A stretch of 64,000 nucleotides of DNA, from the NCBI GenBank assembly GCA_045578425.1, contig JAZNKF010000065.1, positions 1 through 64,000 on the forward strand, in the 5' to 3' direction. The number at the start of each line of letters is the position of its first letter. Position 1 is the stretch's first letter. The position numbers and the translations under genes were made by a program. The notes beneath the pieces are model-generated. The model searched no databases. It saw only the letters and a program-made list of their open reading frames with translations, and was not told the origin of the DNA. This document shows, in pieces, positions 24,581 to 32,332 of this stretch. The DNA is from RGIG3009 sp045578425. GTDB taxonomy: Bacteria; Bacillota; Clostridia; Oscillospirales; Acutalibacteraceae.

Positions 24581-25333
24581 TTACAACAACGTCACCTTAT
24601 CACTAAATTTTGAAAAGCGGTGTGCGCAATTATCTTCGCTGATAAGATAATCTAAGCACCCCAGTTCGCACTGCTTAAAAGTCGCGTGCGTGTCGTACTT
24701 GGAACTATCGCACAGCAGTACTTTCTTTTGTGCGGTTTTGAACATGGCGTTGCGCACAAACACCTCTTCTCGCGAACAATCGGTGAGGCAGCCTTCTTTG
24801 GAAATGGATTTAACCGAAAAGAACATCCAATCTGCCACGATGTTTTCGAACGTAGTTTGTGCATCGTCCCCCACAAGGCAACTTCGGTTTTCTCCGCTTA
24901 AAATACCACCCGAAGAAATCACTTTGATGGTAGAACGGGAAAGCAGCATAACAATTTCGATATTATTGGTCACCACCGTAAGCGAACTGCGGCTAAGCAA
25001 TTCGTTGGCAAGATAAAACGCACTGGAAGATTGATCCAAGAACACGACGTCACCATCTTGTATCAGCAACGCCGCTTTTTGGGCAATTGCTTTTTTGGCT
25101 TCGGCGTTGTTCCGCGTACGTTGATTAAACGTGACGATGTGCGAGTGGTTGACCGTTGACGAAGCACCGCCGTAACTACGTTTGACAAGGCCTCTTTCTT
25201 CGAGTGATTTTAAATCTCGGCGAATGCTGGATTCGCTGGCAAACAGCGAAGCACAAAGTTGTTTAACCGTAACAAAACCATTTGACGTTTTTAGTAAATG
25301 CATAATTTCCTGTTCGCGTTCTTTACCAAGCAT
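24581..25333 (-). CDS. DeoR family transcriptional regulator
   Basis: This 250-residue repressor has an N-terminal winged helix (ERQEIMHLLKTSNGFVTVKQLC, SESSIRRDLKSLEERGLVKRSYGGA, about 5-60) and a C-terminal DeoR sensor domain with the phosphosugar-binding landmarks DQSSSAFYLANEL and VTNNIEIV. Effectors are usually sugar phosphates. It faces the glycerol-1-phosphate dehydrogenase operon across 152 bases rich in TTGATTG-like repeats, so it probably controls that operon and itself. The ATG follows GAGGGGA. Confidence 0.9.
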   Translation of the reverse strand: MLGKEREQEIMHLLKTSNGFVTVKQLCASLFASESSIRRDLKSLEERGLVKRSYGGASSTVNHSHIVTFNQRTRNNAEAKKAIAQKAALLIQDGDVVFLDQSSSAFYLANELLSRSSLTVVTNNIEIVMLLSRSTIKVISSGGILSGENRSCLVGDDAQTTFENIVADWMFFSVKSISKEGCLTDCSREEVFVRNAMFKTAQKKVLLCDSSKYDTHATFKQCELGCLDYLISEDNCAHRFSKFSDKVTLL

Positions 25334-25347
25334 AGTATCCCCTCTTT

Positions 25348-25433
25348 TTTGATTGTTTTTGACTGTTTTTCACGTTTTCTTGCTTTTCGTTCAACTTTTA
25401 GGCAACTTTTTGGTTGATTGTTGATTTTTTCTG
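25348..25433. promoter_or_regulatory. Repeat-rich control region between DeoR and glycerol-1-phosphate dehydrogenase genes
   Basis: TTTTTGATTG, TTTTTGACTG and TTTTTCACG are spaced at about ten bases (25346-25374). Further on, CAACTTTT occurs twice and TTGATTGTTGATT follows. Such short direct repeats in helical phase are typical of DeoR-family operators. Which element is bound is inference. Confidence 0.4.
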
Positions 25434-25449
25434 ACGGATATAGTATAAC
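25421..25449 (+). promoter_or_regulatory. Promoter for the glycerol-1-phosphate dehydrogenase operon
   Basis: TTGATT (25421-25426) and TATAAC (25444-25449) are 17 bases apart and overlap the repeat region. Confidence 0.6.
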
Positions 25450-25485
25450 TCTAACTAGATTGATTCGTAAAGGGGTTTTTAAAGA

Positions 25486-26754
25486 TTGGATATCAATAAT
25501 TTGTTAAAAGGCGTCGATTGTTCGTGTGGGAAACGGCACGAGTGCCCGATTGATTACGTGTATATTGAGAAAAACGCCACGCTGCGTTTGCGGGAGATTT
25601 GTAAAGAGCAAGCGTGTGTTTTGTTGGTGGCTGATGAAAATACCTTTGCTGCAGCAGGCGAACAAACCATGGCAGCTTTGTCTGACAAAACTTTGGAGAA
25701 AGTGGTTTTCAGCGGAAAAGAAATTCTTGTTCCCAACGAGAATGCCATTAAAGCGGTGGAAGAAAAGTTAGAAGGTGCCGAAATGATAATCGGCATCGGT
25801 TCCGGTGTGATTCAAGATTTGTGCAAATACGTATCGTTTTATCACGCTATCCCCTATGTGATTGTTGCGACGGCACCGTCCATGGACGGGTATGCCTCGA
25901 ACGGTGCCGCCATGATAACGGCGGGCATGAAAGTTACTTACCCTGCGGGGTTACCCAAAGCTATTTTAGCCGACACCGAAGTGCTTAAAAACGCACCGAT
26001 GGAAATGATCAAAGCCGGATACGGTGACGTTATCGGTAAGTTTTCAGCGCTTAACGACTGGAAATTAAGTTATCTGGTAAACGACGAGTATTTTTGTCAA
26101 TATATTTATGACCTGACGTTTGAACAAATAAAAACCACACTGCATCTTGCTGACGGTATTTTGAAACGAAGCGAAGAAAGTGTAAAGGCTTTGATGGAAG
26201 CGCTGGTGATTATTGGTATTTTGATGAGTTTTGCGGGTTCTTCGCGTCCTGCTTCCGGCAGCGAACATCATTTGTCGCACTTTTTTGAGATTACAGGGAT
26301 TTTGACAAACACCCCTTATTTTTCGCACGGAATTGACGTGGCGTATTCCACGGTTATTACCGCCGCTTTGCGTGAAAAATTGTTGGCATGTACTTTCCCC
26401 CAAACGGTATATCGCCAAGAAAAACAAGAGTATGAGCAAGAAATAAAACGGGTTTATCTGTCCTCGGCAGAAGGGTGTATGGCATTGCAAAAAAAGATGG
26501 GGCGCTACCAAAACAGCACCGCCAGAATGTACCTTGACCGTGAGGAAGAAATCCGCAAAGTCTTGGCAGAAATGCCGACTGCCGACAAAATTAAAGGCAT
26601 GTTGTCGTTGGTGGAACTGGATACACAAGATTTTTACGACTTGTACGGTAAAGAAAAAATCCGTGATGCCGTTTTGTATGCCAAAGATTTGAAAGACCGT
26701 TATACGGTGCTTTGGATGTATTACGATTTGTTGGGAGATAAAACGGATGTATAA
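25486..26754 (+). CDS. sn-glycerol-1-phosphate dehydrogenase (AraM/EgsA family)
   Basis: This 422-residue enzyme of the iron-alcohol-dehydrogenase/glycerol dehydrogenase superfamily would reduce dihydroxyacetone phosphate to sn-glycerol-1-phosphate, as known for Bacillus AraM. Landmarks are IGIGSGVIQDLCKYVSF (about 100-116), TAPSMDGYASNGAAM (about 128-142), the metal-binding GYGDVIGKF and GSEHHLSHFFE (about 258-268). The start is TTG after AAGGGG. The next gene overlaps it by eight bases. In bacteria G1P can feed heptaprenylglyceryl phosphate or unusual polymers; no such acceptor gene is visible here. Confidence 0.85.
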   Translation: MDINNLLKGVDCSCGKRHECPIDYVYIEKNATLRLREICKEQACVLLVADENTFAAAGEQTMAALSDKTLEKVVFSGKEILVPNENAIKAVEEKLEGAEMIIGIGSGVIQDLCKYVSFYHAIPYVIVATAPSMDGYASNGAAMITAGMKVTYPAGLPKAILADTEVLKNAPMEMIKAGYGDVIGKFSALNDWKLSYLVNDEYFCQYIYDLTFEQIKTTLHLADGILKRSEESVKALMEALVIIGILMSFAGSSRPASGSEHHLSHFFEITGILTNTPYFSHGIDVAYSTVITAALREKLLACTFPQTVYRQEKQEYEQEIKRVYLSSAEGCMALQKKMGRYQNSTARMYLDREEEIRKVLAEMPTADKIKGMLSLVELDTQDFYDLYGKEKIRDAVLYAKDLKDRYTVLWMYYDLLGDKTDV

Positions 26755-27457
26755 AGTAATTGCCATGGATTTGGACGGCACACTTACACAGCACCGAACA
26801 CCGCTTTGTACCGAAAACCGAACCGCCCTTGAAAAACTTTCGAAAAAGTACAAACTTCTTATGGTGGGTGCCGGACAAGTAATGCGGATTTTTAATCAGT
26901 TGGAGGGTTTTCCCCTTGATATTATCGGCAACTACGGTATGCAATACGGCATTTATAATCCTCAAAAGCAAGGTATAGATATTGTTCGTGACACGATTTT
27001 ACCCTGTGACAAGGACGCCGTCACGCAAATTATTAACCGTTTGCGAGAAAAATACGTTTTTACGAACTTTGTCGGAGAAACGGTGGAATTTCATCCATCC
27101 GGTTGCATCACCTTTCCCATTTTGGGAACGAAGGCCAAAATAGAAGACAAATTGGCGTTTGACCCTGACCGTGTGAAGCGACGCAAAATTTACACTGAGG
27201 TTGTGAACGCTTTTTCGGATTATCATGTATTTGTTGGGGGGTCTTCGTCGTTTGACCTGGCACCGAAACCGTTTAACAAATACCACGCTTTGGTTTGTTA
27301 TTGCAAAGAAAACAACCTTTCCCATGATGAGATCGTGTATATCGGCGACGATTACGGTTTAGGCGGTAATGACGAGGCAGTTTTTAAATCGGATTTCCCG
27401 TGCATTGCCATTGACAATTATTTGGATTTTCCGAAAAAAATTAAAGAATTATTGTAA
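26747..27457 (+). CDS. HAD-IIB family hydrolase, phosphomannomutase-like
   Basis: This 236-residue HAD protein has the nucleophile motif MDLDGTLT (residues 6-13), a cap region, and the motif IV GDDYGLGGND (about 203-212). The segment VGGSSSFDLAPKPFNKYHAL and the GGND signature resemble eukaryotic-type phosphomannomutases more than Cof-type phosphatases. It may act as a sugar-phosphate phosphatase or mutase. It overlaps the G1P dehydrogenase gene by eight bases, suggesting that both act on one pathway (inference). Confidence 0.8.
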   Translation: MYKVIAMDLDGTLTQHRTPLCTENRTALEKLSKKYKLLMVGAGQVMRIFNQLEGFPLDIIGNYGMQYGIYNPQKQGIDIVRDTILPCDKDAVTQIINRLREKYVFTNFVGETVEFHPSGCITFPILGTKAKIEDKLAFDPDRVKRRKIYTEVVNAFSDYHVFVGGSSSFDLAPKPFNKYHALVCYCKENNLSHDEIVYIGDDYGLGGNDEAVFKSDFPCIAIDNYLDFPKKIKELL

Positions 27458-27497
27458 CAAAAAAACGAGCCAACAATGTTGGCTCGTTTTTTTGTTA
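27454..27497. terminator. Bidirectional terminator, HAD / lipoprotein genes
   Basis: GTAACAAAAAAACGAGCCAAC pairs through a long stem with its complement around a short AATG-like loop. It also overlaps the stop region of the converging lipoprotein gene. Confidence 0.85.
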
Positions 27498-28274
27498 CTT
27501 GAGTCCGTTATAACTGATAGACAAGATATCGCCGACTTTAAAATCCTCATGAACGGAATACGTGACGCGAAGATTACCGTAGTTCTCCAACACCATTCTT
27601 ACTTTTACCGATTCATCCGATTCCCAAAACGGATTTTTGATAAGAATTTCGGTATCGGTCATTTCCATATAGTGCGGAGTTTGACCGGCACCGCAACGAT
27701 AATACGTTTTGCCGTTATAAGTAACACCCTTTCTGCCGTTCGGATTAGGAAGTTCAAACATGGCTTGCAGTACTAAGGCATATTTCCCGTCGACCGCATC
27801 GTCATAAAAACAAATGCCGCCGGCATAAATACTTTCGGGTCCATACGCTTTGTATTGGTTGGAAACGTATTCTTCACCCCACTTGATATTGGTTTTTGGG
27901 TTGAGGAAAACCGGCACAGGGTTAGCGGTTGTTGTCGTGGTGGTTGCTTTCGTAGTAGTGGTAGTTGTTGTAGTGGTTGTGGGGGCTGCCGTTGTTGTGG
28001 TTGTCCGCTTGGTACCGCCGCCCTGTTCGGTTGTGGGAATTTTGGTGGTTGTTGCAGTCGTTGTGGCGGTAGTGGTATTTGTCGTGGCAGTGATGTCAGC
28101 GGTAGTGGTCGCTTTCTCTGTGATGGTCGTGGTAGTTTGTGCATCTTGCGTTTCGGTTGTGGTTACTTGCGAAGTGGTGGTCTGGCTTTCTCCATTGTTT
28201 TGTGCATCCTCTTTGCAACCGCACAAAGAACACAAAAGCAGGGTAGCCAAAAGTAATGCTGACAGTTTTTTCAC
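27495..28274 (-). CDS. Thr-rich linker lipoprotein of unknown function
   Basis: This 259-residue protein has a lipoprotein signal (KKLSALLLATLLLCSLCGC, lipid cysteine about residue 20), then a long Thr-rich, probably glycosylated and extended linker (about 30-120), then a C-terminal domain of about 135 residues with many aromatic and glycine positions (YVSNQYKAYGPESIYAGG, YRCGAGQTPHYMEM). I do not recognise that domain. The start is the GTG at 28274 because AGGAGGAAGAAACC precedes it; an upstream ATG would extend into charged residues that spoil the signal peptide. It is probably a cell-surface binding protein. Confidence 0.75.
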   Translation of the reverse strand: MKKLSALLLATLLLCSLCGCKEDAQNNGESQTTTSQVTTTETQDAQTTTTITEKATTTADITATTNTTTATTTATTTKIPTTEQGGGTKRTTTTTAAPTTTTTTTTTTKATTTTTTANPVPVFLNPKTNIKWGEEYVSNQYKAYGPESIYAGGICFYDDAVDGKYALVLQAMFELPNPNGRKGVTYNGKTYYRCGAGQTPHYMEMTDTEILIKNPFWESDESVKVRMVLENYGNLRVTYSVHEDFKVGDILSISYNGLK

Positions 28275-28313
28275 GGTTTCTTCCTCCTTTAAAATTAATT
28301 TTTGCAAAATTCT

Positions 28314-29117
28314 TTACGCATACGGGGTTTTGCGAAACTCGCGGGGGGACTTACCAAATTTCTTTTTGAAGCTTTTGGAAAAATAGCATTGGTCGGAAAA
28401 GCCAAGCTTTTCACTTATTGCCAAAATCGGCAATTTGGTTTTGGTGAGCAACTGCATTGCTTCTGCCATGACCGCTTCTTCGACATATTCTTTTACCGCA
28501 AAGGAAAGCTCTTTTTGAAAGTGTTTGGAAAGCGTACTTTTGGAAACGAACACGCTTTGCGCAATCCGCGTCACAGTAAGTTGTATGGATAAATTTTGTT
28601 TGATATATTGTAACGCGCGGAAAACACACGGCGAATAGTCGTCGCTGTGAACGTTGATGGAATAGGTGTCAATGAAGCGAAGTAACACTTCGTAAACGTG
28701 GTGACGCAACGCCAATCCGCCAACCATATCCTCACCCGAAAGGTGGTTTTTCCAAAGTGAATATTGCTCGTTTTGTGATGGTAAGCAAAGAGGAACTTTT
28801 GCGCTGCGCAACAAGTCGGTTTCGTCAAAATCGGACAGCTTGATATGGAAAAACAAGTGTTCCATTTTTTCCACACATGCGTAGTCAAAAGTACAAGTTG
28901 CAGGAATCAGATACCAGTTGCCCGAAGTAAGAGAAAGTGTGCCCTCCGACGTGGTGACCGACGCCTGTCCGCTGACAACATAGTAAAGTCGTGTGTAGAT
29001 AGGTGCATACACCGTGCCGTTCCACTCTTTATCCACCACAGCGTAGCCGCAGTTTAAAAGAGAAAGTTGTATACGATTAACATATTTCGGTAACGCGCTG
29101 CTGTATACGTCCATCAT
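28314..29117 (-). CDS. AraC family transcriptional regulator
   Basis: This 267-residue regulator has a cupin-like N-terminal domain (about 1-150, LSLTSGNWYLIPATCTFDY) and a C-terminal AraC DNA-binding domain (about 170-265) with VFVSKSTLSKHFQKEL, EAMQLLTKTKLPILAISEKL and GFSDQCYFSKSFKKKFGKSPREFR. The start at 29117 is preceded by GGAG with eight bases spacing; ATGs further upstream lack a site and lie in the divergent promoter region. It faces the five-gene operon starting at 29242, separated by 124 bases containing a palindrome, and is the likely activator of that operon. Confidence 0.88.
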   Translation of the reverse strand: MMDVYSSALPKYVNRIQLSLLNCGYAVVDKEWNGTVYAPIYTRLYYVVSGQASVTTSEGTLSLTSGNWYLIPATCTFDYACVEKMEHLFFHIKLSDFDETDLLRSAKVPLCLPSQNEQYSLWKNHLSGEDMVGGLALRHHVYEVLLRFIDTYSINVHSDDYSPCVFRALQYIKQNLSIQLTVTRIAQSVFVSKSTLSKHFQKELSFAVKEYVEEAVMAEAMQLLTKTKLPILAISEKLGFSDQCYFSKSFKKKFGKSPREFRKTPYA

Positions 29118-29186
29118 ACTCATTTCTCCATATTTTTTATTCAAAAACGCCTTGTTTTTATTTGCTCGTTTTATTATGATAATCAT

Positions 29187-29203
29187 GTATGAGTGTATCA
29201 TAC
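29187..29203. promoter_or_regulatory. Palindrome in the AraC / twin-gene intergenic region
   Basis: GTATGA (29187-29192) and TCATAC (29198-29203) form a perfect inverted repeat with five bases between the arms, 38 bases upstream of the first operon gene. It could be the operator or overlap the promoter. Confidence 0.4.
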
Positions 29204-29241
29204 TCCATATTGTCTAAATTTGCAAGTAAGGAGAGAAAAAA

Positions 29242-30054
29242 ATGCGATTACGTGACAAATTTTGGTTGTGGGGTCATCCGGAAGGATGCTACAACAATGC
29301 CTATGGCAATGACAGAGCATCCCGCATGACACCGATGGAGGCGTGCTTGTATTTAGGTGTTCGCAACACCTTTATGGTGCCCGATGGTGAACACACCCAT
29401 TTTCAGGTAAACCGCCGTCAGTATAACAAATCGTTTAAAACGTTGCGCAACGTTGGTTGGGAATTCGGCGGGGCGTGCCGTGATGCCAACGGCAAAGTCA
29501 GCGCGGTAGATGAGTTTTTGGAGGATGCCAAAGATTTCCCCAATATCACCTGTGCGGTGTTTGATGATTTTAAATCCACCAACAGTGAACAACTGTCGCT
29601 CGAAGATTTCAAAAAAATTCATCATCGTTTCCGCAATAACGAGGTAAGAGGTTTGGAAACCTGGATGGTGCTTTATACCATCAATTTTGGTGATGATGAA
29701 GAAGCAGATAAGAATCTGCTTTCGTACATGGAATGCTTTGACGGTATTATTTTGTGGTGTTGGGAAGAAAAAGACGTTCCCCTTATCCCTGAAAAATTTG
29801 CTTGGTTAAAAGAAAAACTCCCCAACATGCGTTACATGTTCGGTTGCTATTTATGGAACTTCGGCGAAAAGAAAGAAGCTACCGCAAAGGCTGTGAAATG
29901 GCAATTGGATTGGTACCGCGAACGCATTATGAACGGCGAAGCCGAAGGGGTGGTTATGCACACCAACACCATGGCTGACTTGGATTTGGAATCCTACGAT
30001 GCCGCCGTTGAATGGATGGAAGAACACGGCGACGAAGAGTTTCCGGAAAAATAA
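29242..30054 (+). CDS. Unknown protein, first of two tandem paralogues
   Basis: This 270-residue acidic protein has no signal peptide or membrane segment, so it is cytosolic. I do not recognise the family. Conserved between the two copies are FWLWGHPEGCYN (about 7-18), SRMTPMEACLYLG, RRQYNKSFKTLR, VFDDFK (about 111-116), WMVLYTINFG, WCWEEKDVPLIPEKFAW, and HTNTMADLDL (about 241-250). Regular spacing of alternating strands and helices with acidic residues at strand ends suggests a TIM-barrel enzyme (inference). About 80% identical by eye to the next gene, which points to a recent duplication. The ATG follows AAGGAGAG. Confidence 0.8.
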   Translation: MRLRDKFWLWGHPEGCYNNAYGNDRASRMTPMEACLYLGVRNTFMVPDGEHTHFQVNRRQYNKSFKTLRNVGWEFGGACRDANGKVSAVDEFLEDAKDFPNITCAVFDDFKSTNSEQLSLEDFKKIHHRFRNNEVRGLETWMVLYTINFGDDEEADKNLLSYMECFDGIILWCWEEKDVPLIPEKFAWLKEKLPNMRYMFGCYLWNFGEKKEATAKAVKWQLDWYRERIMNGEAEGVVMHTNTMADLDLESYDAAVEWMEEHGDEEFPEK

Positions 30055-30076
30055 ATAGTTTTCAGGAGGAAAAATT

Positions 30077-30892
30077 ATGTTACTTCGTGACAATTTCTGG
30101 CTGTGGGGACATCCGGAAGGATGCTACAACGATCAATACGGCAACCATCAAGTTTCTCGTATGACACCGATGGAAGCGTGTTTATACTTGGGTGTTCGCA
30201 ACACCTTTATGGTGCCGATGGGCGAACGCAACCGCCACAAAATCAACCGCCGCCAATACAACAAATCTTTTAAAACCTTACGCCGCGTCGGTTGGGAATT
30301 CGGCGGCGCTTGCAAAGATGCCAACGGTGCTATCACCGCTGCCGATGCCTTTTTGGAAGATGCCAAAGATTTCCCGAACATTTCTTGCGTGGTTTTTGAC
30401 GATTTTAAAGCCACCAACGGTGAAGAGTTGCCGATGGACGATTTTAAAAAGATTCACGACCGTTTCCGCCACAACGACGTTCGCGGTTTGGAAACCTGGA
30501 TGGTGCTTTATACCATCAATTTTGGTGAAGACGAAGAAGCCGATAAAAAGTTAGTTTCGTACATGGAATGCTTTGACGGTATCATTTTGTGGTGCTGGGA
30601 AGAAAAAGACGTTCCCCTTATCCCCGAAAAATTCGCTTGGTTGCAAGAAAAATTGCCCGGCAAACGGTTTATGTTTGGTTGCTATTTGTGGAACTTCGGT
30701 GAAGAAAAAGAAGCTACCGGCAAAGCGGTAAAATGGCAGTTGGATTGGTACCGCGAACGCATGTATAACGGTGAAGCTGAAGGTGTTGTGTTGCACACGA
30801 ACACCATGGCCGACTTAGATTTGGAAGCTTACGATGCCGCCATCGAATGGATGGATGAACACGGCGACGAAGAGTTTCCCCCATTGAGGTGA
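30077..30892 (+). CDS. Unknown protein, second of two tandem paralogues
   Basis: This 271-residue protein is the paralogue of the preceding one and shares all blocks listed there. Differences cluster in three places: residues about 19-26, about 48-56 (MGERNRHKI against DGEHTHFQV) and about 84-91. Those could line a substrate pocket and give the copies different specificity, or let them form a hetero-oligomer. The ATG follows AGGAGG. Five bases separate it from the ASRT-family gene. Confidence 0.8.
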   Translation: MLLRDNFWLWGHPEGCYNDQYGNHQVSRMTPMEACLYLGVRNTFMVPMGERNRHKINRRQYNKSFKTLRRVGWEFGGACKDANGAITAADAFLEDAKDFPNISCVVFDDFKATNGEELPMDDFKKIHDRFRHNDVRGLETWMVLYTINFGEDEEADKKLVSYMECFDGIILWCWEEKDVPLIPEKFAWLQEKLPGKRFMFGCYLWNFGEEKEATGKAVKWQLDWYRERMYNGEAEGVVLHTNTMADLDLEAYDAAIEWMDEHGDEEFPPLR

Positions 30893-30897
30893 GCATT

Positions 30898-31269
30898 ATG
30901 AGTGGAAAAAAACAATGGTACATTGTTGACGGTTATCGCCCATCACCGCAACCCGACCCAAACGCGGTTTACGAAGGTCACGAAAGCATTATGATTCTTA
31001 ACACCAATGCCAAAGATGCTCACGTGATGCTCAGCGTGTATTTTGAAGACCGTGAACCGGTGGAAAACATCCCTTACACCGTGCCGGCAAAACGCATTCG
31101 GTGTTTTAAATCCGACGACAAAGAAGTGCTTGGAGGTTTGGAATTGGGTGTCGGTGTTCAGTATTCCCTTTCTATCAAAAGTGATGTTGGTGTTGTGGTG
31201 CAATACGGACGTTTAGATGTGCAACAACCGAACATGGCTTATATGGCCTTGATGGCACAAAGTGAATAA
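30898..31269 (+). CDS. ASRT-family protein (Anabaena sensory rhodopsin transducer homologue)
   Basis: This 123-residue soluble beta-sandwich protein matches the family of the Anabaena sensory rhodopsin transducer. Landmarks are WYIVDGYRP (residues 6-14), HESIMILNTNAKDAHVMLSVYF (about 29-50), the EPVENIPYTVPAKR segment, and VVVQYGRLDVQQ. The family is wider than photosensing. Homologues occur in non-phototrophs such as Thermotoga, and the fold has been proposed to bind small molecules such as sugars. No rhodopsin gene is in this window. The ATG at 30898 has GAGGTGA before it; a GTG nine bases upstream would cover that site. In this operon it is probably a ligand-binding subunit or sensor. Confidence 0.82.
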   Translation: MSGKKQWYIVDGYRPSPQPDPNAVYEGHESIMILNTNAKDAHVMLSVYFEDREPVENIPYTVPAKRIRCFKSDDKEVLGGLELGVGVQYSLSIKSDVGVVVQYGRLDVQQPNMAYMALMAQSE

Positions 31270-31282
31270 GGAGGAAATCTGT

Positions 31283-32326
31283 ATGAAGGTTCAAGGTGTT
31301 TGCGGCGAATTGAGCCGTGAAGATTTGGGGGTTGTTACCACCCACGAGCACGTGTTGTTGGACTTGACCGCGTTTTATCAAGAACTCCCTGTTCCGGGTA
31401 TTGAAGACCCCGCTACGCAAAAAGTGGAAATGTGGAATCTTGGTATTCTCAGCCGTGACTGTTACGCTTTAAAAGACAATTTGTTGTTGGACGATGAAGA
31501 CGTCGCCATTGATGAGTTGAACCGCTTTAAAGAAGCGGGCGGTGACACCGTGGTGGATGCTTCCTTGCCCGGCATTGGTCGCAATCCCAAAGCGTTGGCG
31601 CGCATTGCCAAAGCAACAGGACTTAACATCATTATGGGAACCGGTTTTTACGTGGGGGAAACACACCCCGCCGAACTGGCGACCATGACCGACGAACAAG
31701 TCGGTGATTTGATGGTCAAAGAATTGGTGGAAGGTGTTGACGGCGTACGTGCCGGTTACATTGGGGAAATCGGCATCAGTGAAATCTTTGACGACAAAGA
31801 ACGCAAAGTGCTACGCGCTGCTGCCATTGCTCAAAAGAAAACCGGTGTTGCTATTAATGTGCACATCAATCCGTGGACGGTCAATGGCTTGGAAGCAGCC
31901 GACATTTTGCTTAATGCCGGTGTGGATCCCAGCCGTATTTGCATTAGCCACATTGACGTGGAAAATCGCGAAGAATACATCTTTGCCTTGCTTGAAAAAG
32001 GCGTGTATGTAGAGTTTGACAACTTTGGCAAAGAATACTATATCCGCCGCGAAGTGCGTAATTCCGGTTACGGTTTGTTTGTTCACGATACAGACCGTGT
32101 AAAACTGCTCAAGAAGATGATTGATGACGGCTATTTGAAACAAATCCTGTTATCCTGCGATTTGTGTCTTAAAAACCTCATGCACAAGTACGGCGGTTGG
32201 GGGTATGACCATCTGTTGACTAATGTCGTTCCCATGATGCAAGACGAAGGTATTACCGATGAGCAAATCAGCATTTTGTTAAAAGACAACGCCGCCGATT
32301 GGTTGTGCGGAAAAGAAAAGGAGTAA
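31283..32326 (+). CDS. Phosphotriesterase-family metal-dependent hydrolase
   Basis: This 347-residue TIM-barrel amidohydrolase belongs to the phosphotriesterase-related family, whose members include lactonases and other esterases. Metal ligands appear in order: H21 and H23 in TTHEHV, the carboxylate in GEIGIS (about 158-163, E), NVHINPW (H), SHIDVEN (H) and the final Asp in LLSCDLCLK. The family usually has a carboxylated lysine; here a glutamate is at that strand. The ATG at MKVQGV follows AAGGAGG. The true substrate is unknown; a lactone or phosphorylated intermediate is plausible. Confidence 0.85.
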   Translation: MKVQGVCGELSREDLGVVTTHEHVLLDLTAFYQELPVPGIEDPATQKVEMWNLGILSRDCYALKDNLLLDDEDVAIDELNRFKEAGGDTVVDASLPGIGRNPKALARIAKATGLNIIMGTGFYVGETHPAELATMTDEQVGDLMVKELVEGVDGVRAGYIGEIGISEIFDDKERKVLRAAAIAQKKTGVAINVHINPWTVNGLEAADILLNAGVDPSRICISHIDVENREEYIFALLEKGVYVEFDNFGKEYYIRREVRNSGYGLFVHDTDRVKLLKKMIDDGYLKQILLSCDLCLKNLMHKYGGWGYDHLLTNVVPMMQDEGITDEQISILLKDNAADWLCGKEKE

Positions 32327-32332
32327 TGAATT

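Noticed and set aside
26065..26853. 262-residue minus-strand open frame opposite the glycerol-1-phosphate dehydrogenase gene
   Set aside because: Antisense to conserved motifs, with Phe/Gln/His-rich antisense composition.
27850..28386. Val-rich plus-strand open frame
   Set aside because: It is the antisense of the Thr-rich codons of the lipoprotein (ACN read backwards gives Val), not a real membrane protein.
30898..31269. Evidence for a light-sensing system
   Set aside because: An ASRT homologue alone does not imply phototransduction; no rhodopsin or carotenoid genes are in the window.
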